Of a DNA stretch of 64,000 nt, positions 23,602 through 35,330 are shown one piece after another. The notes beneath the pieces are model-generated. The model was given only the letters and a program-made list of their open reading frames with translations. It was not told the origin of the DNA and made no database searches. Position numbers and translations under genes: made by a program. Origin of the DNA: Nageia nagi (taxonomy: Eukaryota; Pinophyta); NCBI GenBank assembly GCA_050084985.1, contig JBITNC010000002.1, forward strand, positions 33,294,001 through 33,358,000. The letters are read 5' to 3'. How positions within the stretch are numbered: position 1 is the stretch's first letter; every line of letters begins with the position of its first letter.

Positions 23602-24429
23602 CTCCCCCTTTATGCAATATTGGGATAAAGCAAGTAAGAGAGAAGAAGAAGAGAAAGTAAGAGAGTTCTCTTACAAAAAGATATAATGAAAATGAGAACT
23701 TTTTACATATTTGTGAAGTAAGAAAGATCTAGTTTGAGACTCACTACTTTGCCAAATAAAATCATTAACCATAACTGATTTCAATGTACATGAAGTAGTC
23801 ATCCAACTAAAAGTCATGAAGAGTCTCTGAAAGCCTGCATACCTAATATAAGTAACTTGTAATCTCAAAAGAACATGCAAGTCTTAAGAAACTCAAATAA
23901 CAAGATCAGTTAGATGCAACATATTCAGCTCATCAAGGATAGATGAATCATGCAAATGCCATCATGAACTGATCAATGGTGCATTATAAGTCATCATGAA
24001 GATGCCATGCTAAAAACATATAATCACCTACTACATATAAAATATGTGTTGATTATCATTACAAATTAGAGCATGCACATATGAGTTCTTCACATATGGA
24101 TAACTAAATAGTGCTAAAAGATACAAGAGTTCCTCACATATGGATAACTGAACAATGCTAGATTGACCAAAATAAAGAATGCACATATGAGTTCCTCACA
24201 TATGGATAACTAAATAGTGCCAAAAGGAACATAAGAGTTCCTCTCACATGGATAACTAAATAGTGCTAGATTGACTAATTTTTTCTTTTAAAATTTTATA
24301 CAAGTTCCTCACATAGAGCAAACTTACCACAAAGGTGTACAATAAAATCAACACTATATAGCACAAAATCCTCTAAGGGATGAAGTTATCATCACAAATA
24401 TGAATTCAACATAAGAATTCAAACTTCAC
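23602..24429 (-). repeat. PPT and repeat-bearing 3' UTR of element D
   Basis: The polypurine tract (reverse) is at 23602-23613. At 24070-24290 there are about five imperfect copies of a ~45-bp unit containing GAGTTCCTCACATATGGATAAC. At 24300-24342 there is one copy of the unit that is amplified nine times in B. So the post-pol array differs between copies. Confidence 0.8.
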
Positions 24430-25080
24430 TCCCCCTTGAGGGCAACTTCACCAACCTGATATCATCCCTAAGCTTATAGAATTGAGCTTCTAAGAGGGGC
24501 TTGGTGAATAAATCAATAGAGTTCAAAGTGGATGGATAATACTCTAAGTTTATGATGCCATCAAGAACCTTCTTCTTGATAAAATAGGTATGGATTTTTA
24601 CATGTTTTATTCTCTAATAGAACATAGGATTCTTAACCAAAGAAATAGTCGATTGATTTTTTAAAGAGATCAAAGATGAGCCACCTTGCTCATACTTAAT
24701 TTCTTTTAGAAGATGCCTTAGCCAAATGGCTTTCTGGGTTGCAATAGACATGGCATGATATTTAGTTTCTATGGTGGAAAGAGAAATAGTAGGTTGCTTT
24801 TTAGAAGTCCAAGAGATAGCACTTGAACCAATGCTAAACACATACATAGAAGTTGATTTCCTATCATCTCTATCTGCCTCATAGTCATAATATGAGAATC
24901 TAGAGAGAACAAATAAGAGCAACATAGAATACTTAAAAGCAAGATCTTTAATCTTTGAAACATACCTCAATATTTACGTAACAACATTGAAGTGCTCAAG
25001 AAATAGTTTTTGCATGAACCATGCCATCAGATTCATTACAAAGGCAATATCTGGCTTAGATATAGTCAAATATAAAAGAC
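24430..25080 (-). pseudogene. Element D RNase H
   Basis: RNase H remnant. The 118-codon frame 24614-24970 has EADRDDRKSTSMYVFSIG, SWTSKKQPTISLSTIETKYHA and SLKNQSTISL. The second carries ETKY for EAEY, and the third has Lys for the usual catalytic Asp (SDNQSA in B), so it is damaged in key positions. It ends near 24430 with the SRGSEV tail common to the family. Confidence 0.87.
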
Positions 25081-25084
25081 TACT

Positions 25085-25960
25085 AATTAATTACTTGTAA
25101 GTTGTAGCATCAGTTAATTGAGAATTGGAGCTTAGAGAAATAGTGATTACATGAGGGATTGGGATTGTAGCATATCTACACTCCTCCATTCCAAACTTTT
25201 GCAAGATGTCTGATATATACTTAGATTGATTGAGATAAGTACAATCCTTATATTGATACACTTGCATTCTAATATAGTGGTGCAAGAGACTAATATTAAT
25301 CATTTCAAACATTTCTTTAAGTTTGGATATGCAATCTTAAATGATTTCATTATTATTCTTAGTAATCAAAAGATCATCCACATAAAGAAGAATTAAGAGC
25401 ATGTCTTTTCCTTGATTGAACACATATAGATCAGAGTCAGAAAAACACTTGGAGAATCTAATGTTTACAAAGTACTTTGAAATATTTTTGTATCAAGCTC
25501 TAGGTGCTTGCTTAAGTCCATACAATGACTTCTTTAGCTTGCACACAAAGGACTCTTTACCTTCCATAATAGACCTTTCTAGTTGATTCATAAAGATTTC
25601 TACATCTAAGTCACCATTGAAAAATGCACTCTTGACATCAAGTTGAAAAACTTTTCATCTTTGAGCTACAAAAATACCAAGGATAACTCTCATAGTAGTC
25701 ATTTTTACCATGAAAGCAAAGGTTTTCTCATAATCTACACTATATTAATGAGTAAAACCTTTAGCTACTAACTTTACCTTATATTTCTTAATATCTTCAA
25801 CTGAATTGAACTTGACCTTGTAGATCCACTTATTGCTAATCATATTCTTTTCATTAGAATAAGGAACCAAGTCTTAAGTTTTATTTTCTATAAGCATCTC
25901 ATACTTCACTTTCATGGCTTCCATCTAGCACTTATGCTTTGAAGCTTCTTTGAAAGATGA
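25085..25960 (-). pseudogene. Element D reverse transcriptase
   Basis: RT remnant. YQYKDCTYLNQSKYISDIL is readable in 25091-25312, and the YVDD stretch, diverged and out of frame, is near 25370-25390. Several stops separate the parts, and no open frame longer than about 75 codons remains. Confidence 0.85.
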
Positions 25961-26149
25961 GGGCTCATGCTTATTATCAATTGTGGTAAATAAAGATTTG
26001 TTCAAGGTCATGCTCCTTGTTACCATTTGAGTTAGAGAGTTTTATTCCTAAGGTGACTTATCTAAATCAATATCTAATAAAATAAGAGCAACTAAAGAGT
26101 CATCTAGATCATCAACATCCTTATTAGAAGTAGATTCTTCAGGAAGTTC

Positions 26150-26960
26150 ATTAAACGTTATATCCTTTGAAATGAACATCGCTTGATAGGTTCAAGAGTA
26201 GAGCTTGTAACCTCTATGCTAATTATCATAAAGATGCATTTTTCAACTCTTTTATCCAACTTCTTCTTTTTATCAGAAATATTGTAGAAAAATGCTTCAC
26301 AACCAAACACCCTAAGGTGAGAAATGTTAGGTTTTCTTCTTGACCATGCCTCAAAAGGAGTTTTACTTTGAACAACTTTTATGGGACACCTATTCAAGGT
26401 GTAAATAGCAATGCTCATAGCTTCACCCCATAAGAATTTAGGAAGATTACCCAACATGTATCTAGCCATCTCCATAATTATTCTATTTGTCCTTTCAGTA
26501 ACACCATTCTGTTGAGGAGTGTAAGGAATCATAAACTACCTCTTGATTTCATACTTAGCATAATATTCATTAAACTCATTATTGTTATATTCTCCTCCAT
26601 TATCTAATCTCAACATCTTAATTTTAAGGTTAGTTTGATTCTCAATAAAGGCTTTAAAAATATTAGAACTCTCAAAAGTTTGGTCCTTATGCTCAAGTAG
26701 ATACCTAAAGGTCATCTTACTAAAGTTATCAATGAAGGTCAAGATGTAAGATGCTCCTCCAAGTGATTTAGTCTAAAATGGACCCATCAAATCTGAATGC
26801 ATAAGTTGAAGAGGTTGAGATGCTCTTGTTACCTTATCTTTTTTAAACTTTTATCTATGCATCTTGATAAGAATGCACTTCTCGAATAGATCGATTGAAA
26901 GAGAAATTGAATGCAATCCTTCCATAAGTTTTTGGTCTTTCATGAACTGAATACTCTTAT
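26150..26960 (-). pseudogene. Element D integrase
   Basis: Two open blocks. 26158-26532 begins IPYTPQQNGVTERTN (catalytic Glu region) and continues through LGNLPKFLWGEAMSIAIY. 26536-26742 carries the core with MLRLDNGGEYNNNEF (second Asp). A TAG separates the two blocks. Confidence 0.9.
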
Positions 26961-26985
26961 GGTTAAGGTGCCATAAATGATGGTG

Positions 26986-27402
26986 CTAAAGATTGCTTCT
27001 AGAACACACACTAGAAGTAAGACACATCTTTGATGGAACTTGATTCATGATATAGAGGTTATCTTTCACATATCCTTTAACTAAAGTGGTAAGTCCTTTC
27101 TTAATGCACCAAGATTGAGAGTCGAACTCAAAAGAGTACCCTTTTCTAACAACTTGGATCATGAAGAGAAGGTTCATCCTTAACATAGGAATATAGAGAA
27201 CATTTTCAAAAACCTTTTTGTGAATCAACACACTCCCAATTCCTTGAACTTCAAGGGTAGAGTTATCACCTATCATAATCGCATCTTTTTTATACTTATG
27301 AAAGTTCTCAAACTTTTTCTTTTTAAAGTAAAGGTGATTAGTGCAACCAGAGTCAATAATCCATTCAGATGAAAAAGAGCAAGACATAGAGTAGAGTACC
27401 AT
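26986..27402 (-). pseudogene. Element D protease and GAG-pre-integrase
   Basis: A 138-codon open block with the protease site SEWIIDSGCTNHL intact near the N-terminal end, followed by the b-strand-rich protease fold (GDNSTLEVQGIGSVLIH) and the start of GAG-pre-integrase. Confidence 0.88.
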
Positions 27403-27409
27403 AGCAAAA

Positions 27410-28330
27410 CTAGCATGAATATTCTTATTTTTTTAAAAATTATTTATATTTCCATTACCTTTAAAATTTTTCTCTCTTTTATTTTTGTAGTAATCAACTT
27501 CTTTATGACCTTGGATGCCACAATAGTTATAATTACCATCAAAATTTTCTTTATGATAAAGATAGTTTATTTTACCTTTTTCATCTCTTTACTTGAAATG
27601 GTTGTTGTTGCCATTGTTCCTGCTACTATGGTTGTTGTTTCTATTATTCTTACTATTGTTGTAGCCATTGCCTCTTTTCTCAAATGTTTTGGAGGAAGAA
27701 GGATAAGATTTATTCTGATGGTTGAACTTCTTTTTGAAAGAAGTTTTGATTGCTCTAAGAGTAAAATTATTATCCTTAGAAGAAGAAATCAACACCTTAT
27801 TATTAAAGATTTCCTCATGCTTCAATAGGTTCCTTGAAAGGTTCTCAAGGGAGAATACTTCTTCATCATCAAGCCTTATTTCCATAACTATTACAAAGTT
27901 TCCAAACTTTTAAGAAAGGCTTTGAAGAATGATGAAGACTATAAACTCATCATTGATCTAATTGCATCCACCAGCAACAAGTTAGGTTCTTAGATCAATG
28001 ATTTTGTTCAAGTAGATAGCCACATTTTCATCTTCCTCTTAATGAGATTGAAGCAACTTTTGGAGAATGGTAAACCTTCTTAAAAAATTTAAACCAAGGT
28101 AGATTTGCTTAAGCTTATCCCATGTTTTCTTTAGTGAGGTAGAAAAAAAAACCATCAAGAGCACATCATCTAAAATTGCATGATAAATCATGGAGGTTTC
28201 CAACTCATTCTTTATGTTGTAAGCCTCTAGTTCCTTTTCATCTATAGAAGGTACAAGGTTTTCATTCATTATTTACCAAATCTTTCTTGCTTGCAATTCA
28301 ACTCTCATTCGTGGCTCCCAAATCTCATAG
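27410..28330 (-). pseudogene. Element D gag
   Basis: Gag remnant. 28039-28269 is the UBN2-type helical domain (KELEAYNIKNELETSMIYH and WDKLKQIYLG). 27589-27885 is the basic Asn/Ser-rich part. The zinc knuckle region (about 27490-27540) has lost Cys residues. Confidence 0.85.
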
Positions 28331-31281
28331 TTAGAACCATCAAGAATGTGTTTAGGTAAAAAAGATTCTCTCATTTGCTACATAAAAATATGAAATAATA
28401 AGCATGTGGTTTCAATAAATATTATTAAATGTTAAGTTTTAACTAAGTAAATAATACATGTTACATTTAACACTAAAGACATGCTTGATTTGATTCATAA
28501 GTGCAAATTTTTTATAATTCAAATAATAGCTCATGTACCTAAATGCATTTCTCATCTCAAGAATCATAGATGTAAAGTGACATTGTTGAGGCTTATTTTC
28601 TTATCTAAAATTAGGCCTTTACCTGGATGCCCACACAAGAGGAGCCCAGGTCTTACCAATCCTTAACCAGTTCCCCTTGGGTAGTAATATACTCTCACAA
28701 GGAGAAGTACTAGCTATTTTCTAAGGTTTCAATATTTATTAGATCAACCAAATTATTAATCTTGATTAGGTTTCAAGTTGTCATCTTAGGTTATCAAGAT
28801 AATCTTTGAATGGATGTGTGGATATGTGGTATCATTACACACATACCTATCCACCTATTGGAGTTAAATCTAGACCAACAGAGAACTTAAGGGCAATTAA
28901 GAAGTACAAACTTTTCATCATTTGAATCATCGAATTTAAAGGCTTCAATCTACCTATCCTCACCTCATGGCTCCCCAAATAAGTCATGTTGTGAAATGTA
29001 CATGTGGATAAGTTCATTTTAGGGGGTTGATCATATCAATATTTGTATTTTGATTGCATAAGCAAATAAATCAAAATGCAAAACATGAAGTAAAGAGCAT
29101 AAGTAAAAAAATCATCCATTTGCAATTTAAAACTTAAGAGTCCAATGGGTTTTGTTTACTAACCCCTAAAGGACATCTTTGCAAAGATCCATAATTTGCA
29201 CAAGTTAACTTTGGAAGAAGAAGTGGTTAATACTTAAGCATTCATTAATTTCGTAAGTTAACTTTACATAAAGGATAAATACTTAGGCACAAGCATGCAT
29301 AAAAATTAAGTTCTAAAACATCATTATTAACTTAAACTTTTAAGTACTAAACATGCATCATTTAAGCATAAGCATGCATCTTAAATAAGTTTTAAGTCCT
29401 AATCATTAACTTAAAAAAAATTAAGTCCTTAAGCATGCATTATTTGACTTAAAATAACTATCTAGCTTAAATTTTAAGTCCTTAAGCATTTATCACCAAA
29501 AATCAAGTTCTAAGCAAGTATTAGGCATGCATAAAATTTGAGTACTAAGCATAAGTATGCATTATTAACTTAACAAATAAGTATTAAGAATGCATTCACT
29601 TATAAGCATTAATTTAAAGTAAGTATGCATTATCTTATTACTTTGCATGAGGAGTTTTGTCACTTTTAACATGCAATCTAGATAAATATTTAAGTAAAGA
29701 GAAAAATAAACTCCCCCTTCTTTGACTTAAACATTTATCTTAAAGATAGCATGCTAATTTAACTTAGTAATTTATCCCTAAAAAAATATTTACATGCTAA
29801 AAAGAATTTTCTAAGTATAAAACAATATCTGCCCTACTTAGTAAAACTTTTAAGTATTGACTATAATAAATGCCTCCTAAACAAAATGATGTTAAGCTTT
29901 AGTAATGATTTTCTCCAAGTAGATAAGTTAAAATCATTGCATTTGATTTCCACTTTACTCCAAGTTAGAGTGTATTAAACAGAAATGAAGGAAAAAAGAT
30001 AAAAAAAGATTTTACCAAGCATATGTTTACCCATCCATTAATGGAGAAAAGAGGTAGCGTATGAAGTCTTATAATCAAATTAATTACTTAGAAATAAATA
30101 TTGCTTGTAAAAAAGGAGAAAAAGGACTTATTTACCCAATAAATTAAATGGGATGGGTAAAAAAAAGTAATAAAAATTGATGGACAAAAATAACAAAAAA
30201 AGGGCCACGTATAGAGAAGAAAGGCCACACACAAAATAGAAGGGGCCATGAGGGGAAGGCAGATAGGAGGCAAGCATGGAGGAGGGCCACGAAGGGAAGG
30301 CGATTGGGAGTCATGCATGGAGGAGGGCCACGAAGGGAAGGCAGGTAGGAGGTCACGAAGGGAAGGCGGATGGGAGGCAAGCATGGAGGAGGGTCGTAGA
30401 GGGTGACAGAGGAGTTGCAAAAGGTAGAGGGTCTATGGAGGCCATGGTGGAGAGGTGAAGGGGGGTCGAGAGATGTCAGTAGGTTGTGAGGTGGGGTGAT
30501 GATGGCAAGAGGTTGTGAGGAGATAAAGGCCACCGCGTAGCCTGAAACAATCGCAAGGTAGTGGGGTAGGCCGCAAAGCGGCACAAGCCATGGAAAAAAA
30601 AACTTTTTGACACCATGTGATCGGCCATGGTTATGGTGAGGGAGTTGCCCAGTTGGTGGTACATAGGGTTCTAGACACCCCCAATTTTGGATGACACTCC
30701 TTAACTATTGATTAGGCTTTAATTATTTTGGATGTTATATTTTTAGAGAGAAAAAATTATTATTTGAAAAAATATTGAAATGTTTATAGAAGTACTCTTT
30801 TCCTTCTTTTTTTTTGGAAAAAAAATGCATCTCCTCAATAGTGGTTAGAAAAAAAAATTGCATTATATTTCTTAGCATATTATGTAATATTACACAAATT
30901 TTGTATAATAACTTCTTTTCTTAAATTTGTAACAATTTTAAAAAAATTGCATATAACATAAGAGGTAAAAAAATTGCTATTTGACCATAATGTATTATTT
31001 TCCAATTACTTAATATACAAGAATGTTAGTAGAACACACAAAATGAGCAATAATATATGATGTTATTGAGGTAGTGTTTTTTTAAGAAGTTGAACTGACA
31101 TAATCATAAAAGAATGTTAGTATCAAAAATGAACAAAAAAGGATATGGGATTATACCTCTAAATTGTTTTACCTCAAACAAGAAGAGTAAACCTCCAAAG
31201 AAGATGAATAAGGATGAAGAACCTCCAAGAATGTTGATGAAGAAGAGCTTCCACACTAAGGATGTGAAGAGAAGCTACCAA
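28331..31281 (-). other. Pre-gag block and leader of element D
   Basis: About 2.9 kb of untranslated leader. The conserved pre-gag block is at 28590-28885. The part at 29200-29900 is built from reshuffled words of TTAAGT and ATGCAT type. A GC-rich minisatellite lies at 30241-30420, and a GC-rich stretch continues to 30665. Open frames on the minus strand at 30088-30664 arise from the repeats and are Pro/Leu-rich; I do not regard them as genes. Confidence 0.7.
30241..30420. repeat. GC-rich minisatellite in the leader of element D
   Basis: Irregular repeats of GCATGGAGGAGGG plus CACGAAGGGAAGGC (the first word at about 30274, 30315 and 30381; the second at about 30288, 30330 and 30354). Copies are separated by 24-66 bp. 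Confidence 0.8.
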
Positions 31282-31296
31282 GAAGCTCTGATACCA
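31282..31296 (-). other. Primer binding site of element D
   Basis: TGGTATCAGAGCTTC on the minus strand, a perfect match to the Met-tRNA primer site, three bases from the LTR. Confidence 0.93.
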
Positions 31297-31299
31297 ATT

Positions 31300-31786
31300 T
31301 GAAAGAACTAACACTAACAATATAATTTCTAAACTCTCAAGATCACATGAAAGCTCACAATTACATCTAACAATCTCACAAAGATAACACAAGATGTAAG
31401 TGGTTCCTCCAACTAGGAGTACATCCACTAACTAGATCTTTACTTCAGTCACAAATACAACTCTCTTACAATCCTCCTAATCTTATCTCCTACACATCTA
31501 TCCTATAGCATAACTTTACTCCACAATTGGTGTGTGATCACAAAGAGGAAGCCTTCTATTTATAGGCCAAAATCCCTCTTTGGATCACCCTTTTATCCGA
31601 TGTACAAAAGCATGACATGCACATCCTTTTACCCAAGGGGCATGCTCATGACATGGAGTGTAGGACAAGTTACATTATCATATTCACTTAAATACTTAAG
31701 GTATCAAATGATACCCTTAAGTATTAGTGAACTTACATAGAATATTTAATACAAACATTTACAATAATGCATTATACATTCCAACA
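31300..31786 (-). repeat. 5' LTR of element D
   Basis: 487 bp, TGAAAGAACTAAC...CATTCCAACA. Reverse TATA box CTATTTATAG at 31556-31565. Followed by the AATAC target duplication. Confidence 0.95.
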
Positions 31787-31791
31787 AATAC

Positions 31792-32270
31792 AATAGGTAA
31801 GGTAGTAATACAAACCCTTTCCTCTTGAATGGCCACTTTATTTTCACTATGAAAAGCCATAAATAATTCACTCTTTTCTTAGGCATTTACTATTATATTT
31901 CATAATGCTATTGATAAGGTCTTCTTCTATGCTAGTACAAATTTTGATGTAGGCCAACAAACTAGCCATGGATCTTAGTCATTTGTAAGAATTGAATCAA
32001 CATTAGGGGAATGTTCCCTAAATTGTTAGCAGGGTCCCTCTTGAGCATTTTATCATGACCTTGCTCTCAATCTTAGGTTTGTTCTTTATGAAATACTCAA
32101 GGGAGGATTTATAATGATCCATGGACACATTTTAATTAGTTTCCAACTCTTACCTTGGCTATTTTACTTACCAAAACCATAAAGCTTGAGCTTGAAGATA
32201 CATCTTCTACATCAAAATAGAGATCTAATACAATGCCAAAAACTAACAATGATATCTGGAAACAATATAA
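31792..32270 (-). pseudogene. LINE remnant, minus strand (upstream part)
   Basis: Continuation of the minus-strand LINE on the far side of element D. The frame-broken linker TTFVQHYKHVFTSQ spans the insertion point when read from 31850 through 23100, and farther right are stretches consistent with the endonuclease-RT linker. Its 5' limit is uncertain. Confidence 0.55.
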
Positions 32271-32850
32271 CTAGCTTTGATATAATTGCTTATATATCAA
32301 AAAATACCAAGAGATATCATTCTAAAAAAATTTAAAATTTCTAAAATTATTATATTATCAATAATATAGATTATAAACTATTTGGCTATTGATAATATAA
32401 TAAGTTAGAAACTAATGTTTAAAGCAGATGTATATAAAAATTTAAAATAACTAATATATAAATTAAAAATAACAAATATATAAATTAAAAATAACAAATA
32501 TATAAATTTAAAACAACGAATGCATTTAAATATATTTATTTGAATACACAACAGATGAATTTAAAATAATGAACGCATTGTATACTATGAACAATAACAA
32601 TTGATGTTCAATTTAAAAAGTAATAAATATTTTTCATTTAACTTTATATTGGCATATTATTAACTTTTGATTGGCATAATATTAAATTTATATTTAAAAT
32701 AATTAATAGAGTTGGTTGTTGATTGTTAGACACCTAATCCTTAGGGATTATGGTATATATGCAATAGTATTAGTTACTTACTAAATATAGTAAGTAACTA
32801 ATTAGGGATTATGTGTCTAACATTGATGATGGACATATAGACGGAGTGAC
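32260..32850. repeat. Duplicated AT-rich segment, copy 1
   Basis: Matches 33525-34025 in direct orientation, with shared landmarks such as ATTATATTATCAATAATATAG and TTGGCTATTGATAATATAAT, and then GTGACATTTTGGCTC. The match is broken by the 99-bp insertion at 32724-32822. Confidence 0.9.
32724..32822. mobile_element. 99-bp solo-LTR-like insertion
   Basis: Begins TGTTAGACAC and ends GTGTCTAACA (10-bp perfect terminal inverted repeat, TG...CA), flanked by the 5-bp duplication TTGAT (32719-32723 and 32823-32827). The insertion is absent from copy 2 (around 33945). The first half resembles the reverse of the 40180-40382 LTR (TGTTAGAAATATAATC). It is therefore most likely a very small solo LTR (SMART or TRIM type). 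A MITE is the alternative, but 5-bp duplications with TG...CA ends favour integrase. Confidence 0.75.
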
Positions 32851-33524
32851 ATTTTGGCTCCCCAACCCCTTGGCTACCATTGCAGTCACACCTCTCATCG
32901 TAATCAAGATGAGCCTCCATTATCTTGATAGCCCCCTTAATTTTTGAACCTCACATGATCATGATTATATTTTTGAATTAACAAAAATAATAAATAATAT
33001 AAAGCTTTTATAACCTTTATTTTTTATACTTATCTCCTGTAATCTTTAAGATCTACTTATCTATTTGTAAAATTATTCTATTATTAACATCGAGAGGTGT
33101 TCATGTAGTGTAGCTATAGTGGGGGGTGGAGTGGAGAGCCAAAATGTCATATATGAGTCCATTCGTTAAACGTCAATTTCAATATTTTTTAAAAATGAAT
33201 CAGAATTTTTTCGATATATAAAAAAGTATATCAAAACTAGTAATATAACTAACTTTGCTATAAACCCTTATATATAAAAAAACATCAAGAGATATTATTC
33301 TGGGCATACTTATCTCATTTCTTGGTATTGTTATATCTAATAAAGTTTAAGTAAATATTTTTTGAAATCATCTAAACTTTCATTTAATAAAATAAATTAA
33401 AGAATTTTTTATATAAAACCCAAAATTTATTTATACAAAATTTATTACTGAAAAACTTATATCCTTCTTCTTGTTAAAATTACAATATTGGAGAATCCAT
33501 GAACTCGCTACTTTGATATGGAAA
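32851..33524. other. AT-rich intergenic DNA
   Basis: No gene or recognised element. The words at 33230-33300 (ACTAGTAATATAACTAACTTTG and following) partly repeat those at 32265-32310, so a third, shorter copy of the duplicated segment may start here. Confidence 0.5.
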
Positions 33525-34025
33525 AACAAATTTTAAAACTAGCTTTGGTATAACTCCTTATATATCAAAAAATGTCTAGAGATATCATTCTAAAAAAATT
33601 TAGAGTTTTCAAAATTATTATATTATCAATAATATAGATTATAAAGTATTTGGCTATTGATAATATAATAAGTTAGAAACTAATGTTTAAAGTAAATGTA
33701 AATAAAAAATTCAAAACAACTAATATATAAATTAAAAACAATCAATGCATTTAAATATGTTTATTTGAATACAAGTAGATGAATTTAAAACAATGAATGC
33801 ATTGTATAATATAAATAGTAACAATTGATGTTCAATTTAAGAAGTAATAAATATTTTTTGTTTAATTTTATATTGGCATATTATTAACTTTTTATTGGCA
33901 TACTATTAAATTTATATTTAAAATAATTAATAGAGTTCATTGTTGATGACAAACATATGAAGTGACATTTTGACTCTGCACCCCCACCCTCTTAACTACG
34001 ATTGTAGTTATGTCTTTCAACGTAA
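33525..34025. repeat. Duplicated AT-rich segment, copy 2
   Basis: Direct repeat of 32260-32850 without the 99-bp insertion. It has no terminal motif that identifies its class. Confidence 0.88.
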
Positions 34026-35252
34026 ATATGTATTGATAAAATTTAAAATTGATATCCTAAAATTAAATAAATATAAATATAAATTTAGATTTAAAATTTA
34101 CTATTATATTTTTCATTTTCTATATTAACGATTAATTTTTAAATATTAATATATTCAACTTTATGTTAAAATTTTAATAAAATTAAAATAATGATCAAAT
34201 GTTTACACCGACTATTCAATAATCAAACTCTCTTCACCCCGACTCCAACTAAGAAATACCTCTCGAAGTAATAATAATTAAAAATAAAACTTCCTGTAAA
34301 TTCAAAATCATTATTATAACACTAATTTCTTCATTATTCATTACATTAATGACTATAGTCAACCCTAAGGAGTACAATAAATTCAACAGTCTTCCATGGT
34401 GATAAACCTAAAGAAAGAAATGATAAAGACGGAGGTCCCCATCTAGGCAGCTTTCAATTGATGACCCCTCCAACAACCTTATCTCAACATATGTTACCTT
34501 TTCAATATGAAAATATTTTTTCTTTCCCATTAGACTTCCAAAGCCATCTCAGGCCCAACTTCCAATTTTCTAAAAAAATAAAATTAATACATAGAATTTC
34601 TCAGATGGTTCCCTTCTGTCTTTAGCATGCTAAATTCCTCTTTACTGCCATCATATCTTGGATTCTTTCCTTCCTCTTCTCATTCTCATTCTCAGCAACC
34701 TTGGCAATCCTTGTTTTGGGGTTTGTTTAGATTGTTGACAATTGTAATGAAATCTAGTGGATTATCATGAAGGTGACCGATGTTCAGTTTGGCATTGGAT
34801 TTCTTAGGCCAATTGACAAGCGTAATTACTTGCGATTGGTATACAACTCAGCGGGGAAGTAAATCGAGGGATATTTGTGGATGGCATTATGCCAAATTCC
34901 ATTCTAGAGATAATCCAATTTCAATGACAGGAATAAAGAATGATTGTAATGCGGGTTAAACTCAACAAAGAAGTTAGGCGCTGGGTTTACATATTCCATA
35001 TTTAGATGTTTTGTTTTTTAATGGATGAGAGGATATATGTTCCAGACACCCAGTATTGAAACGGATTAACCCATTTAGTCAAAATTCCATCTTTTTTTCA
35101 CTTTTGCAGAGTTATTGCATCATACCATATATCCTTCCTGCAACGGAGTTGCAAAGAACAGAAAAAAAAGGGATATTGTTATGTAGGTTTGTTTCTAGAA
35201 GTTTCCAGATTGACATGGGCGTGGGATTTCAGAACTTGCAATTGACATAGAT
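34026..35252 (+). promoter_or_regulatory. Upstream region and probable 5' leader of the MRC-like gene
   Basis: Composition changes here from very AT-rich to balanced (from about 34400), consistent with host promoter and 5' UTR. No clear TATA box can be placed. A 31-codon upstream frame starts at an ATG at 34767 and ends at a TAA at 34860-34862. An in-frame TGA (35211-35213) precedes the chosen start at 35253, and no upstream exon could be joined in phase. Confidence 0.45.
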
Positions 35253-35330
35253 ATGGCTTATGCAGTCTCGTATGGGACCCCCTTTGGAAATGTTTTGGTT
35301 AAAAAGGGGTCTACTTGTTACAATCCAGAG
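35253..35330 (+). CDS. Exon 1 of the MRC-like gene
   Basis: 26 codons, phase 0 at the donor. The start is the first ATG in frame after TGA at 35211-35213. The GTATGT donor is a strong plant splice site, and an in-frame continuation would meet a stop soon in the intron. Confidence 0.7.

Larger units (their letters stand above)
23115..31786 (-). mobile_element. Complete Ty1/Copia element D
   Basis: An 8.67-kb minus-strand element with two 487-bp LTRs (23115-23601 and 31300-31786), perfect AATAC target duplication, PBS at 31282-31296 and PPT at 23602-23613. Gag-pol (about 28330-24430) is in normal Copia order and full of stops. The LTRs differ at about 27 of 487 positions by eye (5.5 percent), so it is older than B. 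It sits inside the minus-strand LINE, whose parts continue on both sides. Confidence 0.95.

Noticed and set aside
27415-27828. 137-codon plus-strand frame over gag of element D
   Set aside because: It is the antisense shadow of the Asn/Lys-rich gag (Ile/Val/Phe-rich product).
30088-30664. Pro/Leu-rich minus-strand frames of 110 and 146 codons
   Set aside because: Produced by the GC-rich minisatellite; open in two phases, no start context or family.
32724-32822. MITE as first choice for the 99-bp insertion
   Set aside because: 5-bp duplication and TG...CA ends fit an LTR better, although the long terminal inverted repeat keeps MITE possible.
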